Source: Cutibacterium equinum
GTDB taxonomy: Bacteria; Actinomycetota; Actinomycetes; Propionibacteriales; Propionibacteriaceae
Direction: 5' to 3'
DNA length: 64,000 nt
NCBI RefSeq assembly: GCF_028021195.1
Contig: NZ_CP115668.1
Coordinates: 1,798,001-1,862,000, forward strand
Shown here piece by piece: positions 26,586 to 35,218 of this stretch (the first letter of the stretch is position 1; the number at the start of each line of letters is the position of its first letter). Position numbers and translations under genes: made by a program. The notes under the pieces were generated by a model, which ran no database searches, was not told the DNA's origin, and worked only from the letters and a program-made list of their open reading frames with translations.

Positions 26586-27571
26586 ACTGCATCTCCATGA
26601 TCCGCGCGGCGACACTCGCCCTCCTGACGATCTGTGTCAGCGCCGTGGCAGGGGCAGCTCCCGCCCGCGCCGAGCAGAGTTCCCAGACAACCAGCCTGTG
26701 CTCAGGTGCGAAGGTGTGCAGCCTGACCACCGATCGATGGCTGCGAGAAGGGACGACCCCCAGAGTGATCATCCGGGGAAACCCGAATGTGCGAGGCACG
26801 GTGCGGATTTTCCGCGCCTCTGTTTCCGACAACGAACTGAGCGGGCTCACGCCGATCGGCAAGGGCGCATCCTTCTACACCGATGCTCACGGCATGGCCC
26901 AAGTGTATGTGCCCATTCCCTCCTCGTCGGACATCGGCGAGGGCGGCTGGGCTTTGGTGAGTGTCTCAGACATCGAGGGGCTGGACACCACCCGAATGCC
27001 CGGCCAGTTCGTCGCCTTCGGGTCACTCGTGCCGCATCTACTGGGCGATGGCTACTCCGAACGCAAGCCCGCCGGTCAGACCCTCGACATGCAGGCCGTC
27101 GGCGCAATTCCCGGTGACACCTACCGGGTCCAGGTCAAGCAGGGCGACACCTGGCACGATGCCACTGCCATCGGCCAGCTTCCTGCAGCAGCTGTGAATC
27201 CTTCACAGATCACCCACATCCACTGGACGGTGCCGCGCGGACTGACGGGCACGAAACACGACGTCAGGGTGCAGTCACTCACTGATCCGCGCCGCACGGC
27301 GTCATGGGTCCTCATCCCGACCGTCGACGGGGTCAAGGCTGCTCGTAGCCCTTTGTTCACTCCCCCACCGGTCGGCACCAATCTCGGCGTCCCGACGACT
27401 GATCGCGGCGCCCATCCCGAGACAGCGGTCAAGGCTGTCAGCGGAACCCTCTTCGGGGTCGGCGTTGTCTCTGCCCTCGTCGTGACCGGCGCGTCCCGGC
27501 CCAAGCGCTCCTCCAGCGAGCCCTCAAGAGACAACCGGACGCCGTCATCGCCAGAGGCGAGTGCTTCATGA
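26582..27571 (+). CDS. Secreted, membrane-anchored protein of the cobalamin operon
   Basis: A 329-residue protein with a signal peptide (1-29, ending GAAPARAEQ), an all-beta extracellular region of about 250 residues with one disulfide candidate (CSGAKVC, 38-44), and a C-terminal helix AVSGTLFGVGVVSALVVTGA followed by a basic, Ser-rich tail. I do not recognise a family. The pattern of TTPRVIIRGNPNVRGTVRIF and later Ig-like strands suggests two beta-sandwich domains. Four-base overlaps on both sides tie it to the DUF4430 gene and the EcfT-like gene, so a role in substrate capture or handover at the membrane is inferred. Confidence 0.7.
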   Translation: MNCISMIRAATLALLTICVSAVAGAAPARAEQSSQTTSLCSGAKVCSLTTDRWLREGTTPRVIIRGNPNVRGTVRIFRASVSDNELSGLTPIGKGASFYTDAHGMAQVYVPIPSSSDIGEGGWALVSVSDIEGLDTTRMPGQFVAFGSLVPHLLGDGYSERKPAGQTLDMQAVGAIPGDTYRVQVKQGDTWHDATAIGQLPAAAVNPSQITHIHWTVPRGLTGTKHDVRVQSLTDPRRTASWVLIPTVDGVKAARSPLFTPPPVGTNLGVPTTDRGAHPETAVKAVSGTLFGVGVVSALVVTGASRPKRSSSEPSRDNRTPSSPEASAS

Positions 27572-28545
27572 CGACCTCGCGCATTCACACCCCCGCGACC
27601 CCAGTCCCCGCCTGGAGTTGGGGGGCTGAGCTCGTCGTCCTGGCCACTATCGCCATCTCGACGACCAATCTGCTACTTCTCGCGGTGATGTGGGTGTGTC
27701 TGGTGGTGACCCTCGCGATGCTGGGAAACCATCCGGGAGTGCTGGCCACAACTCGCTGGCTGTCCGGGATCGTCGTCGTGTGGTGGATCATCATGGCTGT
27801 CGTCAGCCCTTCAGCGGACTCGGCGATGGGCTCGGTGATGTGGAGGCTACCAACGTGGTCACCTGGTCCAGGAGTTCATCTGGGAGGAGTTATGACGGCC
27901 TCGGGCCTCCTGCTCACCATGACGCCCATGATGCGAGCACTCGTTCTGGTGACACTGTTGGGGGTTGGCATGGCAGCGGTGCCACCCACCAGCGCATCTG
28001 CCGCGGGACGTCGCCTGCTCGGCTCGTGGTCCCCGGCGTTGGAGTTCTTCGCTGCCCTGCCGCCTGCACTGGACCGCCACGCTGTCTACGCAACGGCGCG
28101 TCCTACCGAGATCGCCGCAACCACTCGTGAGGGGGCGTCCGGACTGGCACGTCGACACCGACCGCTGGCTTCTTGGACCGCCTCGGTTCGTGCGCTGATT
28201 CTCATCATCTGCATGACTGTTCCATTCGTCGCGCTGACGTCGGGGCATGCATTCCCCGGAGTCGACCAGGCCACGACCACCTTGATGGCCTTCGTCGTGG
28301 CGGTTCTCCTCACCGCCTTGTTACCGAACGGGGAGCCGATAGGGACGATCTCGGCACTCAGCCTCGTCGTGGCGATTCTGGCCGTTATCACCCTCGCGCT
28401 GTGGGTCATCGGCGTGGACGGATCCGCCGTCACCCCCCACCCAGGGTGGCCGCCGGTTCCGGTCGCCAACCTCATCTGCGTCGTGGCGCTCCCACTGGTC
28501 GTCGCTGTCGTCGGCCCGCGTCGCCGTCAGGGGGTGCCGGCGTGA
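27568..28545 (+). CDS. ECF transporter T-like component, divergent
   Basis: A 325-residue membrane protein with seven to nine hydrophobic segments and a central cytoplasmic region. Its position before an ATPase and an S component, and the overall plan shared with EcfT at 3.9 kb, mark it as a T component. The two canonical coupling motifs (ARG-type) are poorly kept: only ATARPTEIAATTREGASGLA is seen where ARGMESRGYG is expected. It overlaps both neighbours (ATGA, GTGA). Together with the degenerate ATPase next door, this suggests an importer that works in a non-standard way, or that borrows another energiser. Confidence 0.65.
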   Translation: MTTSRIHTPATPVPAWSWGAELVVLATIAISTTNLLLLAVMWVCLVVTLAMLGNHPGVLATTRWLSGIVVVWWIIMAVVSPSADSAMGSVMWRLPTWSPGPGVHLGGVMTASGLLLTMTPMMRALVLVTLLGVGMAAVPPTSASAAGRRLLGSWSPALEFFAALPPALDRHAVYATARPTEIAATTREGASGLARRHRPLASWTASVRALILIICMTVPFVALTSGHAFPGVDQATTTLMAFVVAVLLTALLPNGEPIGTISALSLVVAILAVITLALWVIGVDGSAVTPHPGWPPVPVANLICVVALPLVVAVVGPRRRQGVPA

Positions 28546-29942
28546 TTGTCCTCGATGAGGTGTCGGTGTGGCTGCCCGGCCGTGGCACCGTCGTGAATAA
28601 TGTCAGCCTCTCACTGCCCACCGGCACCGTGACCTGCCTGGTGGGTCGGCGCGGCGCGGGGACGACGATGGTGCTTCGGCTGCTCGCCGGCCAGTTGCCC
28701 GCCGGTGCCCGCGTGCGAGGGAGGGCCTTCATCGACGAGGTCGACGTCATGGATCTGGGGCCGGATCACCTCGCAGAGATGACCCACATCGTCGACACGG
28801 ACCTGCTGACCTGGGCTGATCTGCGAGATTCTGATCCCGTCGAAGCCGGCCCATGGATCCGTCGGCCTCTCGACACCTGGCCACTTGACGTCCGCGCCCG
28901 GCTCGCGACATCGCTCGTCAGCCCCGACGTGGCACGTGGACACAATTACATCCTCGTTGACCATCCGACCTGCGGACTCAACGGTTCCCAGCGCAACAGC
29001 CTCACCGCCCGACTACGTGCCCTGGCCGATCATGGCGCAACAGTGTTGTGGGCCGATCATGACCTCGACGCCGTCTGGTCCGGGGCTGACCGCATCGTGG
29101 AAATGTCGGCGGGATCCGTCGTGTCGGATTCCCCTGCTGGCACGTGGATCCCCCGAGGCCTTCCTCTGCCTGTCGGTCGCGCACTGGTATCTCTGGCAGG
29201 AGTTGAAGGATCTGCCATCTCCGCTGACACCATCCCCAGCGTCTTTCCGGACCTACCACGGCCGCACCACAATCACGCGCACCGCGCCGGGCCTGTCATG
29301 ACAGTGATCGGCTGCCACGATCTCGGTCTCGAAGGCCCTGACCTGGTCATCCACGATCGTGAGACGCTGGCCATCGTCCGCGCCGAGGACCTTGCGGGAG
29401 CGACCGGTCTTGAGCCTCCTCGCGAGGCACAGGATTCTGTCCGGCCGGAATCCGTGGCCTCCCGGTTACTGGGTGCGCTCCCCCGGCCAGGGCGTTGTCT
29501 CTCCTCGGCCTCACTACGTCCCAGCCAAGACCTGCACCAGGTTGCAGGAACAACCGAGTTGGCGTCGAGACGACGCCGCGACCTGTCCCGCGGGGAGCGC
29601 GCATGGCTGCGCATCCACGGTCACTTGACGACCCCGGAGCCGCTACTCCTGGCCCACGCCGACCACGACCTCGACCCGATCGAGAGGTCACGGGTGTCGC
29701 AGAGCCTCTTCGACGAACCAGCGGGCCTACGCATCGTCACGACTCGAGACGTGGAGTTCTTGGTACGCGCCGCCCATCGCGTCATCGTCATCGACGGGCA
29801 CCGCGTCATCACCGACCGATCCCCACTGGCGCTCGGACTCGCTCCGCTCACGCGGGTCGGAACCTTCACAGGTTCCCGACATCACATGACCCTGGGAGAT
29901 GTCATCACCTCCCTCGACCTCATGGCGGGGAGGACGTCATGA
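28542..29942 (+). CDS. Degenerate double ABC ATPase of the cobalamin operon
   Basis: A 466-residue protein with the layout of a fused EcfA1-EcfA2. Domain 1 has the Walker A frame GRRGAGTT (35-42) but threonine replaces the essential lysine, and Walker B is YILVDHP (136-142) with histidine in place of the catalytic glutamate; no LSGGQ is present. Domain 2 lacks a usable Walker A (VRAEDLAGATG, about 279-289), keeps a recognisable signature LSRGERAWL (348-356) and has LLLAHADHD for Walker B. D-loop-like and switch regions (ADHDLDAVWSGADRIVEM) are kept. Reading frame and length are intact, so this is not a simple pseudogene. The GTG start overlaps the T-component stop. Confidence 0.75.
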   Translation: MIVLDEVSVWLPGRGTVVNNVSLSLPTGTVTCLVGRRGAGTTMVLRLLAGQLPAGARVRGRAFIDEVDVMDLGPDHLAEMTHIVDTDLLTWADLRDSDPVEAGPWIRRPLDTWPLDVRARLATSLVSPDVARGHNYILVDHPTCGLNGSQRNSLTARLRALADHGATVLWADHDLDAVWSGADRIVEMSAGSVVSDSPAGTWIPRGLPLPVGRALVSLAGVEGSAISADTIPSVFPDLPRPHHNHAHRAGPVMTVIGCHDLGLEGPDLVIHDRETLAIVRAEDLAGATGLEPPREAQDSVRPESVASRLLGALPRPGRCLSSASLRPSQDLHQVAGTTELASRRRRDLSRGERAWLRIHGHLTTPEPLLLAHADHDLDPIERSRVSQSLFDEPAGLRIVTTRDVEFLVRAAHRVIVIDGHRVITDRSPLALGLAPLTRVGTFTGSRHHMTLGDVITSLDLMAGRTS

Positions 29943-30892
29943 CAACCACCAGGACAACTGCCGCGGCACCCGCTCGCCACCCCATCGGTTGGCAGACGGT
30001 CGGGGCGACCTCGGGTGGCCTCAGCCGCACCATTGCCATCGTCCAGGTCTTGCTCGGCATCATCTGGCTGACCTGGCCGGTGTGGGGTTCGCGCACTGCC
30101 GCCCTCCAGACCCAGGCTGAGTCAACTGCACCGTGGCTTGTCGCAGCCCAGATCGGTGTCAGTACAGCCCTGGCGGTCATCCTCGTGCGCGAAACCAAGT
30201 CCGCCCGTCCCCTCAGCCTCGTTCTGGGCTCATCCGTGATTGCGGCGGGGGTCCGTGCAGCTCTGGCCCCTGGAGTCAGCGGTATCGAGCCAGTCTTCTG
30301 GATCCCGCTGCTCGTCGGCGCGGTCCTGGGAGCCCCCGGTGGCGTCCTCGCCGGGACCCTCACCTGTCTGGTCTCGTCGGCGGCCATCGGCACCCTCGCC
30401 ACCCCGCTCGCCGGGCAGCTCGTCGTCTGGCAGCTGTGGGGATTGGCCGGGTCTGCCATGGTGCGACTGCGCGCCCTCACGACCTGGATCACCGGCGCCC
30501 TGTGGTGCCTGATCCTCGGCCCGATCACCGGACTCTTGCTCAACCTCATGGGATGGGCATGGACCCAGGCCGACCCTGGACAATCCTTCCTCGCCGGACT
30601 CGGCCCAATCGAGGAGGCTCAACGCCTGTGGGCTTGGACCCGTGCCACCTCACTGGCCTTCGACATGTCCCGGGCGATCACGAACTCCATTGTCTGGCTC
30701 ATCGTGACTCCGTTCGTCACCCGCGCCCTGCGTCAAGCCCTTGCCCCGGATCGTCGTGCATCGGCACGAGTCAGACCCATCGTCTCGACTGTCGACGACA
30801 AAGCCCTGGGCAAACGAAACCTCACCGGCCTCACGAATTCCTTCCCGATCACCACTCACCATTCAGGAGACGACGATGACACACCACGCTGA
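29939..30892 (+). CDS. ECF transporter S component, cobalamin-regulated
   Basis: A 317-residue membrane protein with six main helices (starting TIAIVQVLLGIIWLTWPVW) and a soluble basic C-terminal tail of about 50 residues. It is paralogous to the S component at 6.8 kb, with matching GVRAALAPGVSGI and DMSRAITNSIVW regions. Its operon begins with a cobalamin riboswitch and a transcobalamin-like protein, so cobalamin or a precursor is the predicted substrate, as for CbrT-type S components. ATG 29939 overlaps the ATPase stop by four bases; the 3' end overlaps moxR by 17 bases. Confidence 0.75.
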   Translation: MTTTRTTAAAPARHPIGWQTVGATSGGLSRTIAIVQVLLGIIWLTWPVWGSRTAALQTQAESTAPWLVAAQIGVSTALAVILVRETKSARPLSLVLGSSVIAAGVRAALAPGVSGIEPVFWIPLLVGAVLGAPGGVLAGTLTCLVSSAAIGTLATPLAGQLVVWQLWGLAGSAMVRLRALTTWITGALWCLILGPITGLLLNLMGWAWTQADPGQSFLAGLGPIEEAQRLWAWTRATSLAFDMSRAITNSIVWLIVTPFVTRALRQALAPDRRASARVRPIVSTVDDKALGKRNLTGLTNSFPITTHHSGDDDDTPR

Positions 30893-31892
30893 CGCCGACA
30901 TCCACGAACGTCCCCCACTCGGTGAGCAGGAGCTGAACTGGGCTGCAGATCGGCTCGGTGCTCTGTCGAGCGCGTTCAGCGAGCGGGTCGTGGGGCAGTC
31001 CGCCCTGCGTACGAGCCTGCTGGTGGCGATATTGGCCCGAGGACATGTGTTACTCGAATCGGTCCCCGGACTCGCGAAAACACTTGCGGCCTCCACACTG
31101 GCCTCGGCCGTCGACGGTTCCTTCACCCGCGTGCAATGCACCCCTGACCTGTTGCCTTCCGACATCATCGGCACTCAGGTCTTCGACCAGTCGACGGCAA
31201 CCTTCCGCACCGAACTGGGGCCAGTGCACGCCAACATCGTGCTACTCGACGAAATCAACCGGTCCAGCGCGAAGACCCAGTCGGCCATGCTCGAGGCCAT
31301 GCAGGAGCGTCAGACCTCGATCGGAGGAGTCATCCACCCACTGCCTGACCCTTTCATGGTGTTGGCAACCCAGAACCCCATCGATGAGGAGGGCACCTAC
31401 GTCCTGCCCCACGCCCAGATGGACCGCTTCCTCCTCAAGGAGGTGCTCGACTACCCCGACGTCTCCGAGGAGCTCGAGGTCCTCAACCGCATCGAGGATG
31501 GGTCGATCGACGCCCCGGCAGACCCCGTGGTGAAAACCCATGACATCCTCACCCTTCAGGACCTCGCCCGTCGCGTCGTCGTCGATGAGGCCATCAAGCG
31601 TTACATCATCGACCTCGTCGCGTTGACCCGCCACCCTGAGTCCGCCCTGTCGGACTCCGCCGCCCGTGCCATCGAGTACGGCGCGTCCCCGCGTGCCTCG
31701 ATCGCCTTCATGGCCGTTGCGCGGTCTCTGGCCCTGCTGAATGGCCGCGCCCACGCCATCCCGGAGGACGTCGTCGCCCTCCGCCACGCCGTACTGCGTC
31801 ACCGTGTGGTCCTCAGCTTTGAGGCCCAGGCCCAGCGAGTACGCCCCACCGACGTCATCGACGCCGTCTTCGAGGCGGTGCCCACCCCGTGA
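30876..31892 (+). CDS. MoxR-family AAA+ ATPase
   Basis: A 338-residue MoxR ATPase. Walker A is ESVPGLAKT, Walker B NIVLLDEINRSS, sensor 1 is in MVLATQNPIDEEGTY and the arginine finger region is DRFLLKEVLDYP. MoxR proteins work with VWA-domain partners as chaperones that mature enzyme complexes or insert metals and cofactors. AGGAGA lies six bases before the ATG. The start lies inside the S-component gene, so this unit is translated from the same message as the cobalamin uptake genes. That coupling is unusual. Confidence 0.92.
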   Translation: MTHHADADIHERPPLGEQELNWAADRLGALSSAFSERVVGQSALRTSLLVAILARGHVLLESVPGLAKTLAASTLASAVDGSFTRVQCTPDLLPSDIIGTQVFDQSTATFRTELGPVHANIVLLDEINRSSAKTQSAMLEAMQERQTSIGGVIHPLPDPFMVLATQNPIDEEGTYVLPHAQMDRFLLKEVLDYPDVSEELEVLNRIEDGSIDAPADPVVKTHDILTLQDLARRVVVDEAIKRYIIDLVALTRHPESALSDSAARAIEYGASPRASIAFMAVARSLALLNGRAHAIPEDVVALRHAVLRHRVVLSFEAQAQRVRPTDVIDAVFEAVPTP

Positions 31893-32824
31893 CCATGACC
31901 CCGACCTCTTCCGCCGACGTCCTCGGCAGCCGGGAGCAGGCTCTCATCCAAGCCGTGCGTTCCCGGTTGCCGCTGGAGTTGCGGCACCGGGTGACGTCCC
32001 TCCTCGACGGAGACCACGACTCGGTCCACGTCGGTCGCAGCCTCGATTTCAACGACCTGCGCACCTATGCCACCGGCGATGACGTCAAGGACATCGACTG
32101 GAAGGCCACGGCCCGTCGCGGGGAGTTGCTCATCCGTCGTCACGTCGCCCAGCGTCAGGCCACCCTCATGGTTGGGGTGTGCGGCACCCCGGCGATGCGT
32201 GGTTGGTGTGACATGAACGTGACGAAGGCCCACATGGCGGCGGTGGTGACGGCAATCATGGCCCAGATCGCCGTGGACCACGGTGATCGAGTCGCAATGG
32301 TGTGCGCAGGCCACGGTCAGACCTCCTCGTGGCGTCCGACCGTGCGACTGCCACAGGTGGAACGGATGCTCCACGAGATCATCAGCCTCGAACAGGCCAG
32401 TGGTTCCCCGGACCCCCACGTCGAGGAAACCGTGCTCGCGACAGCCACGAACGCCATGCGACGCCCCGGGTTGCTTCTCCTCATCCGCGACGACACGGAG
32501 TTCACCTCGGCCCAGGTCAATGCGTTGAGCCGGGCCGCGGTACGCCACGACATCATCGTCGTCACCCTCACCGACATGCTGGCCACCGATCCCAGGCTCG
32601 TCGGCCGCGCCATCACGGCCGCCGATGGTGGCCCCTCGGTGATGCAGGAGATCCTTGGCGACCGTCAGCTCCGGGAGGCATCCGAGTCTGCGCAGATCGA
32701 CCTTGCCCGCCGCAGTGACGCCATGCTCGATGATCTCGGTATCGCCCATGCCCGAGTACAGACCGTCGCTGATGCTCCAGAAGCTCTTGCCCTCGCCCTG
32801 TCACGACGCAGGAGGCGATCATGA
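31889..32824 (+). CDS. DUF58 protein (VWA-related MoxR partner)
   Basis: A 311-residue soluble protein with the DUF58 signature GRSLDFNDLRTYATGDDVKD followed by IDWKATARRGELLIRRHV, then a VWA-like second half. It is standard in moxR operons. The GTG at 31889 overlaps the moxR stop (GTGA); ATG 31895 is the alternative. Its stop overlaps the next ATG by four bases. Confidence 0.88.
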   Translation: MTMTPTSSADVLGSREQALIQAVRSRLPLELRHRVTSLLDGDHDSVHVGRSLDFNDLRTYATGDDVKDIDWKATARRGELLIRRHVAQRQATLMVGVCGTPAMRGWCDMNVTKAHMAAVVTAIMAQIAVDHGDRVAMVCAGHGQTSSWRPTVRLPQVERMLHEIISLEQASGSPDPHVEETVLATATNAMRRPGLLLLIRDDTEFTSAQVNALSRAAVRHDIIVVTLTDMLATDPRLVGRAITAADGGPSVMQEILGDRQLREASESAQIDLARRSDAMLDDLGIAHARVQTVADAPEALALALSRRRRRS

Positions 32825-33288
32825 GCCTCCTCAAGATCAATCCCACAGTTCCCATTCCCTCCCACTGGTGGATTCTCGTCGCTGTCCTTGCTGTAGTTGG
32901 CATCGCTGCCCTGGTGGCCGCCGTCGTCATGTCTCGACGTCGTGACCTCAACGAAGAGCCTCGTGACGACGTCGCACAGTTGTCAGCCGAATGTCTCACA
33001 GCTCTTGACGAGCTCTCAGCCCGCCTGGGCAAGGATCTGTCCCCGCGCGAGGCGTGCCAGCAGGCCAGCCGCCTCGTGCGTCGCTTCATCGGCCTGGTGA
33101 GCACTGAGGACGCCGACTACCTCACAGCCTCCGATCTGTCGCGCGCGGCCCGACGCGAGCCCCGCCTGCAACCGGCCGCCGAGTTCTCCGAACATGCCCG
33201 CGACGCCTGCTTCGGCCCACAGCCCAGCGAGTCCAGCGCCCGTCACCTCATCGAATCCGGACAGGAAGTGGTGGCCTCATGGCACTGA
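32821..33288 (+). CDS. Small single-span membrane protein of the moxR operon
   Basis: A 155-residue protein with one N-terminal helix (WWILVAVLAVVGIAALVAAV, about 16-36) and a cytoplasmic helical domain containing LSAECLTALDELSARLGKDL and QQASRLVRRFIGLV. It matches the position and size of DUF4381-like proteins in moxR-DUF58-VWA operons, though I cannot confirm the family. It overlaps the next gene by ten bases. Confidence 0.7.
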   Translation: MSLLKINPTVPIPSHWWILVAVLAVVGIAALVAAVVMSRRRDLNEEPRDDVAQLSAECLTALDELSARLGKDLSPREACQQASRLVRRFIGLVSTEDADYLTASDLSRAARREPRLQPAAEFSEHARDACFGPQPSESSARHLIESGQEVVASWH

Positions 33289-34268
33289 TGCAATGGCCGT
33301 TCGCCGTCGTCGCCGCCATCGCCGTCCTGGCGGTGGTCATCGCCGCATTCCTGCAGCCCCTCAACCGCCGCCGTCGGGTGCAGCACTCCGCGGTTCCGCT
33401 GGATCATTTGGACCGACTGCGGGCTCTCCCCCGTTACCAGAACCTCGTTCGTTCCCGGCTTCGGCGCCGCCTCGTCCAGGTGGTGTGCGTTCTCGTCGCT
33501 GCCACGTGCCTCGTCGTGCTGGTGGGTCGTCCTGCCAAACCTGACAAGTCCTGGCAACTGCGTCGCAACCATGACGTCGTGCTATGTCTCGACGTCTCCG
33601 GGTCGATGTCTGAGGTCGATCATGACGTGACCGAGGCCTACCGCACACTGGCGCAGCGCCTGGGAGGCAACCGGATCGGCCTGGTGGCCTTCGACTCGGC
33701 TGCCGTGACGATTTTCCCCCTCACCGACGACGCGGACTACATCGACTCCCAACTCTCCCAGTTCGCCCATGATCTTGATCACGGCCCCGTCCCAGGGTCC
33801 AGGGCAGGAACAAGCGGTTCCAGCCTCATTGGTGACGGGTTGGCCTCCTGCCTCCAGCGTTTCGACGGTTCGGACGACCAGCGCGCACGCACCGTGGTAC
33901 TGGCCACCGACAATCAGCTCTCTGGCACACCGGTCTTCAGCCTCAACGAGGCGATCCGCCAAGCTGCGAAACGCAACGTTCTGGTCCAGGCAGTTGCGCC
34001 TTCGGAGGCGGATGCCACCGCAGTGTCGGTCCTCCATGACGCCGTGGCACACACGGGAGGTGAGGTCACCCTGGTCACCGGAACGAGTCTGGAGGACCCG
34101 AATCGCATCATCACCGCGGTGACTTCCCAGCAGGCTCGTGTGACCGCCGCCACCGCCCGGTGGACCCAGACCGACGTCGTCTGGCCCTTCGGGGTGCTGG
34201 CTCTGGTGTGCCTCGTCACCGCGACTGTCATGGAGATCGCCCCCAAGCGCGGGAAGGAGAACTCATGA
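33279..34268 (+). CDS. VWA-domain membrane protein (BatA-like)
   Basis: A 329-residue protein: two N-terminal helices (about 7-27 and 64-83), a VWA domain at about 95-290 with an intact metal site DVSGSMS, and a C-terminal helix (VVWPFGVLALVCLVTATVM). This is the BatA layout of moxR operons, where the VWA domain faces the outside or periplasm-equivalent and binds a divalent metal. Four-base overlap with the next gene. Confidence 0.85.
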   Translation: MALMQWPFAVVAAIAVLAVVIAAFLQPLNRRRRVQHSAVPLDHLDRLRALPRYQNLVRSRLRRRLVQVVCVLVAATCLVVLVGRPAKPDKSWQLRRNHDVVLCLDVSGSMSEVDHDVTEAYRTLAQRLGGNRIGLVAFDSAAVTIFPLTDDADYIDSQLSQFAHDLDHGPVPGSRAGTSGSSLIGDGLASCLQRFDGSDDQRARTVVLATDNQLSGTPVFSLNEAIRQAAKRNVLVQAVAPSEADATAVSVLHDAVAHTGGEVTLVTGTSLEDPNRIITAVTSQQARVTAATARWTQTDVVWPFGVLALVCLVTATVMEIAPKRGKENS

Positions 34269-35218
34269 CCGTCCATCCTGACTGGGTCCTCCTCGTTGTG
34301 GCAGTCCTGGCAACACTTGCCCTGGCTGCCATTGCGGTGACGACACGACGGCGTTCTTCCCCCCGATCCACCGCAGCCATGTGGTGCCGGGTCCTGGCTG
34401 CCCTGTTGCTGGTGGGGGTGGCCCTGCGCCCTGGGAGCGCCGACATCCCACACAGCGATGAGGCGGCCGGGGCTGAAGTCATCGTCATCGTTGACCGCAC
34501 CACCTCGATGGGAGCAACCGACCATGACGGCAAGTCACGAATGTCGGGGGTGACCGCCGACCTCGTCTCCCTGGCTGATGCGATGCCGTCGGCACGAGTG
34601 ACCGTCATCGCCTCGGACAATCAGGCGCGGATCGCGCTGCCACCCAGCACCGACCCGGCGGCTCTGCGCACCCTCGCCGAGACCCTGGGCTGGCGGGAAA
34701 CGATGAACGCGGCTGGTAGTGACATCGGCATGGCCGAACCGCTCGCTCGCCAGATGCTCGTCAAGGCGCGAGACAGTCGCCCCACCGCCAAGAGATACCT
34801 GGTGTACATGGGCGACGGAGAACAGACGGCGTCCTCGGCTCCGCACAGTTTTTCCGACATTTCTGGGCTCATCGACGGCGGGCTGGTCCTCGGCTACGGA
34901 ACGACCTCGGGAGGAACCATGCCCATCCGTCCCGGTGCGACGGAAAAAGTGACCAGGAATGGCTCTCCTGCGGTGTCTCATGCTGATCCGCAGGCATTGC
35001 GGACCATGGCTGAGCAGATGGGCGGACGGTTCCTCCAACGCAACGCCGCCAGCAAGGTGACATGGTGGGAAAACCCGCTTCAACAGCCGGCGGATCCACA
35101 GCCGGGTCGCACTCGCCACTGGGCATGGTGGTTTGCCGCAGCCGCGCTGGTCTGTGAGATGGCAGATGCCTGGCTCAGCGTGCGGGCGTGGCGACGGATG
35201 CGCAAGGATGTGGCGTGA
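34265..35218 (+). CDS. Second VWA-domain membrane protein
   Basis: A 317-residue protein with two N-terminal helices (LLVVAVLATLALAAIAV; AAMWCRVLAALLLVGVAL), a VWA domain with metal site DRTTSMG (threonine in place of the first serine), and a C-terminal helix HWAWWFAAAALVCEMADAWL. It pairs with the preceding VWA protein, as BatA and BatB do. The ATG at 34265 overlaps the previous stop. Its stop shares a base with the next ATG. Confidence 0.82.
   Translation: MTVHPDWVLLVVAVLATLALAAIAVTTRRRSSPRSTAAMWCRVLAALLLVGVALRPGSADIPHSDEAAGAEVIVIVDRTTSMGATDHDGKSRMSGVTADLVSLADAMPSARVTVIASDNQARIALPPSTDPAALRTLAETLGWRETMNAAGSDIGMAEPLARQMLVKARDSRPTAKRYLVYMGDGEQTASSAPHSFSDISGLIDGGLVLGYGTTSGGTMPIRPGATEKVTRNGSPAVSHADPQALRTMAEQMGGRFLQRNAASKVTWWENPLQQPADPQPGRTRHWAWWFAAAALVCEMADAWLSVRAWRRMRKDVA

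Noticed and set aside
28542-29942. Degenerate ATPase considered as a pseudogene
   Set aside because: No stop or frameshift, starts and stops overlap neighbours exactly, and parts of the fold are kept; loss of function of ATP binding does not by itself make it a pseudogene.
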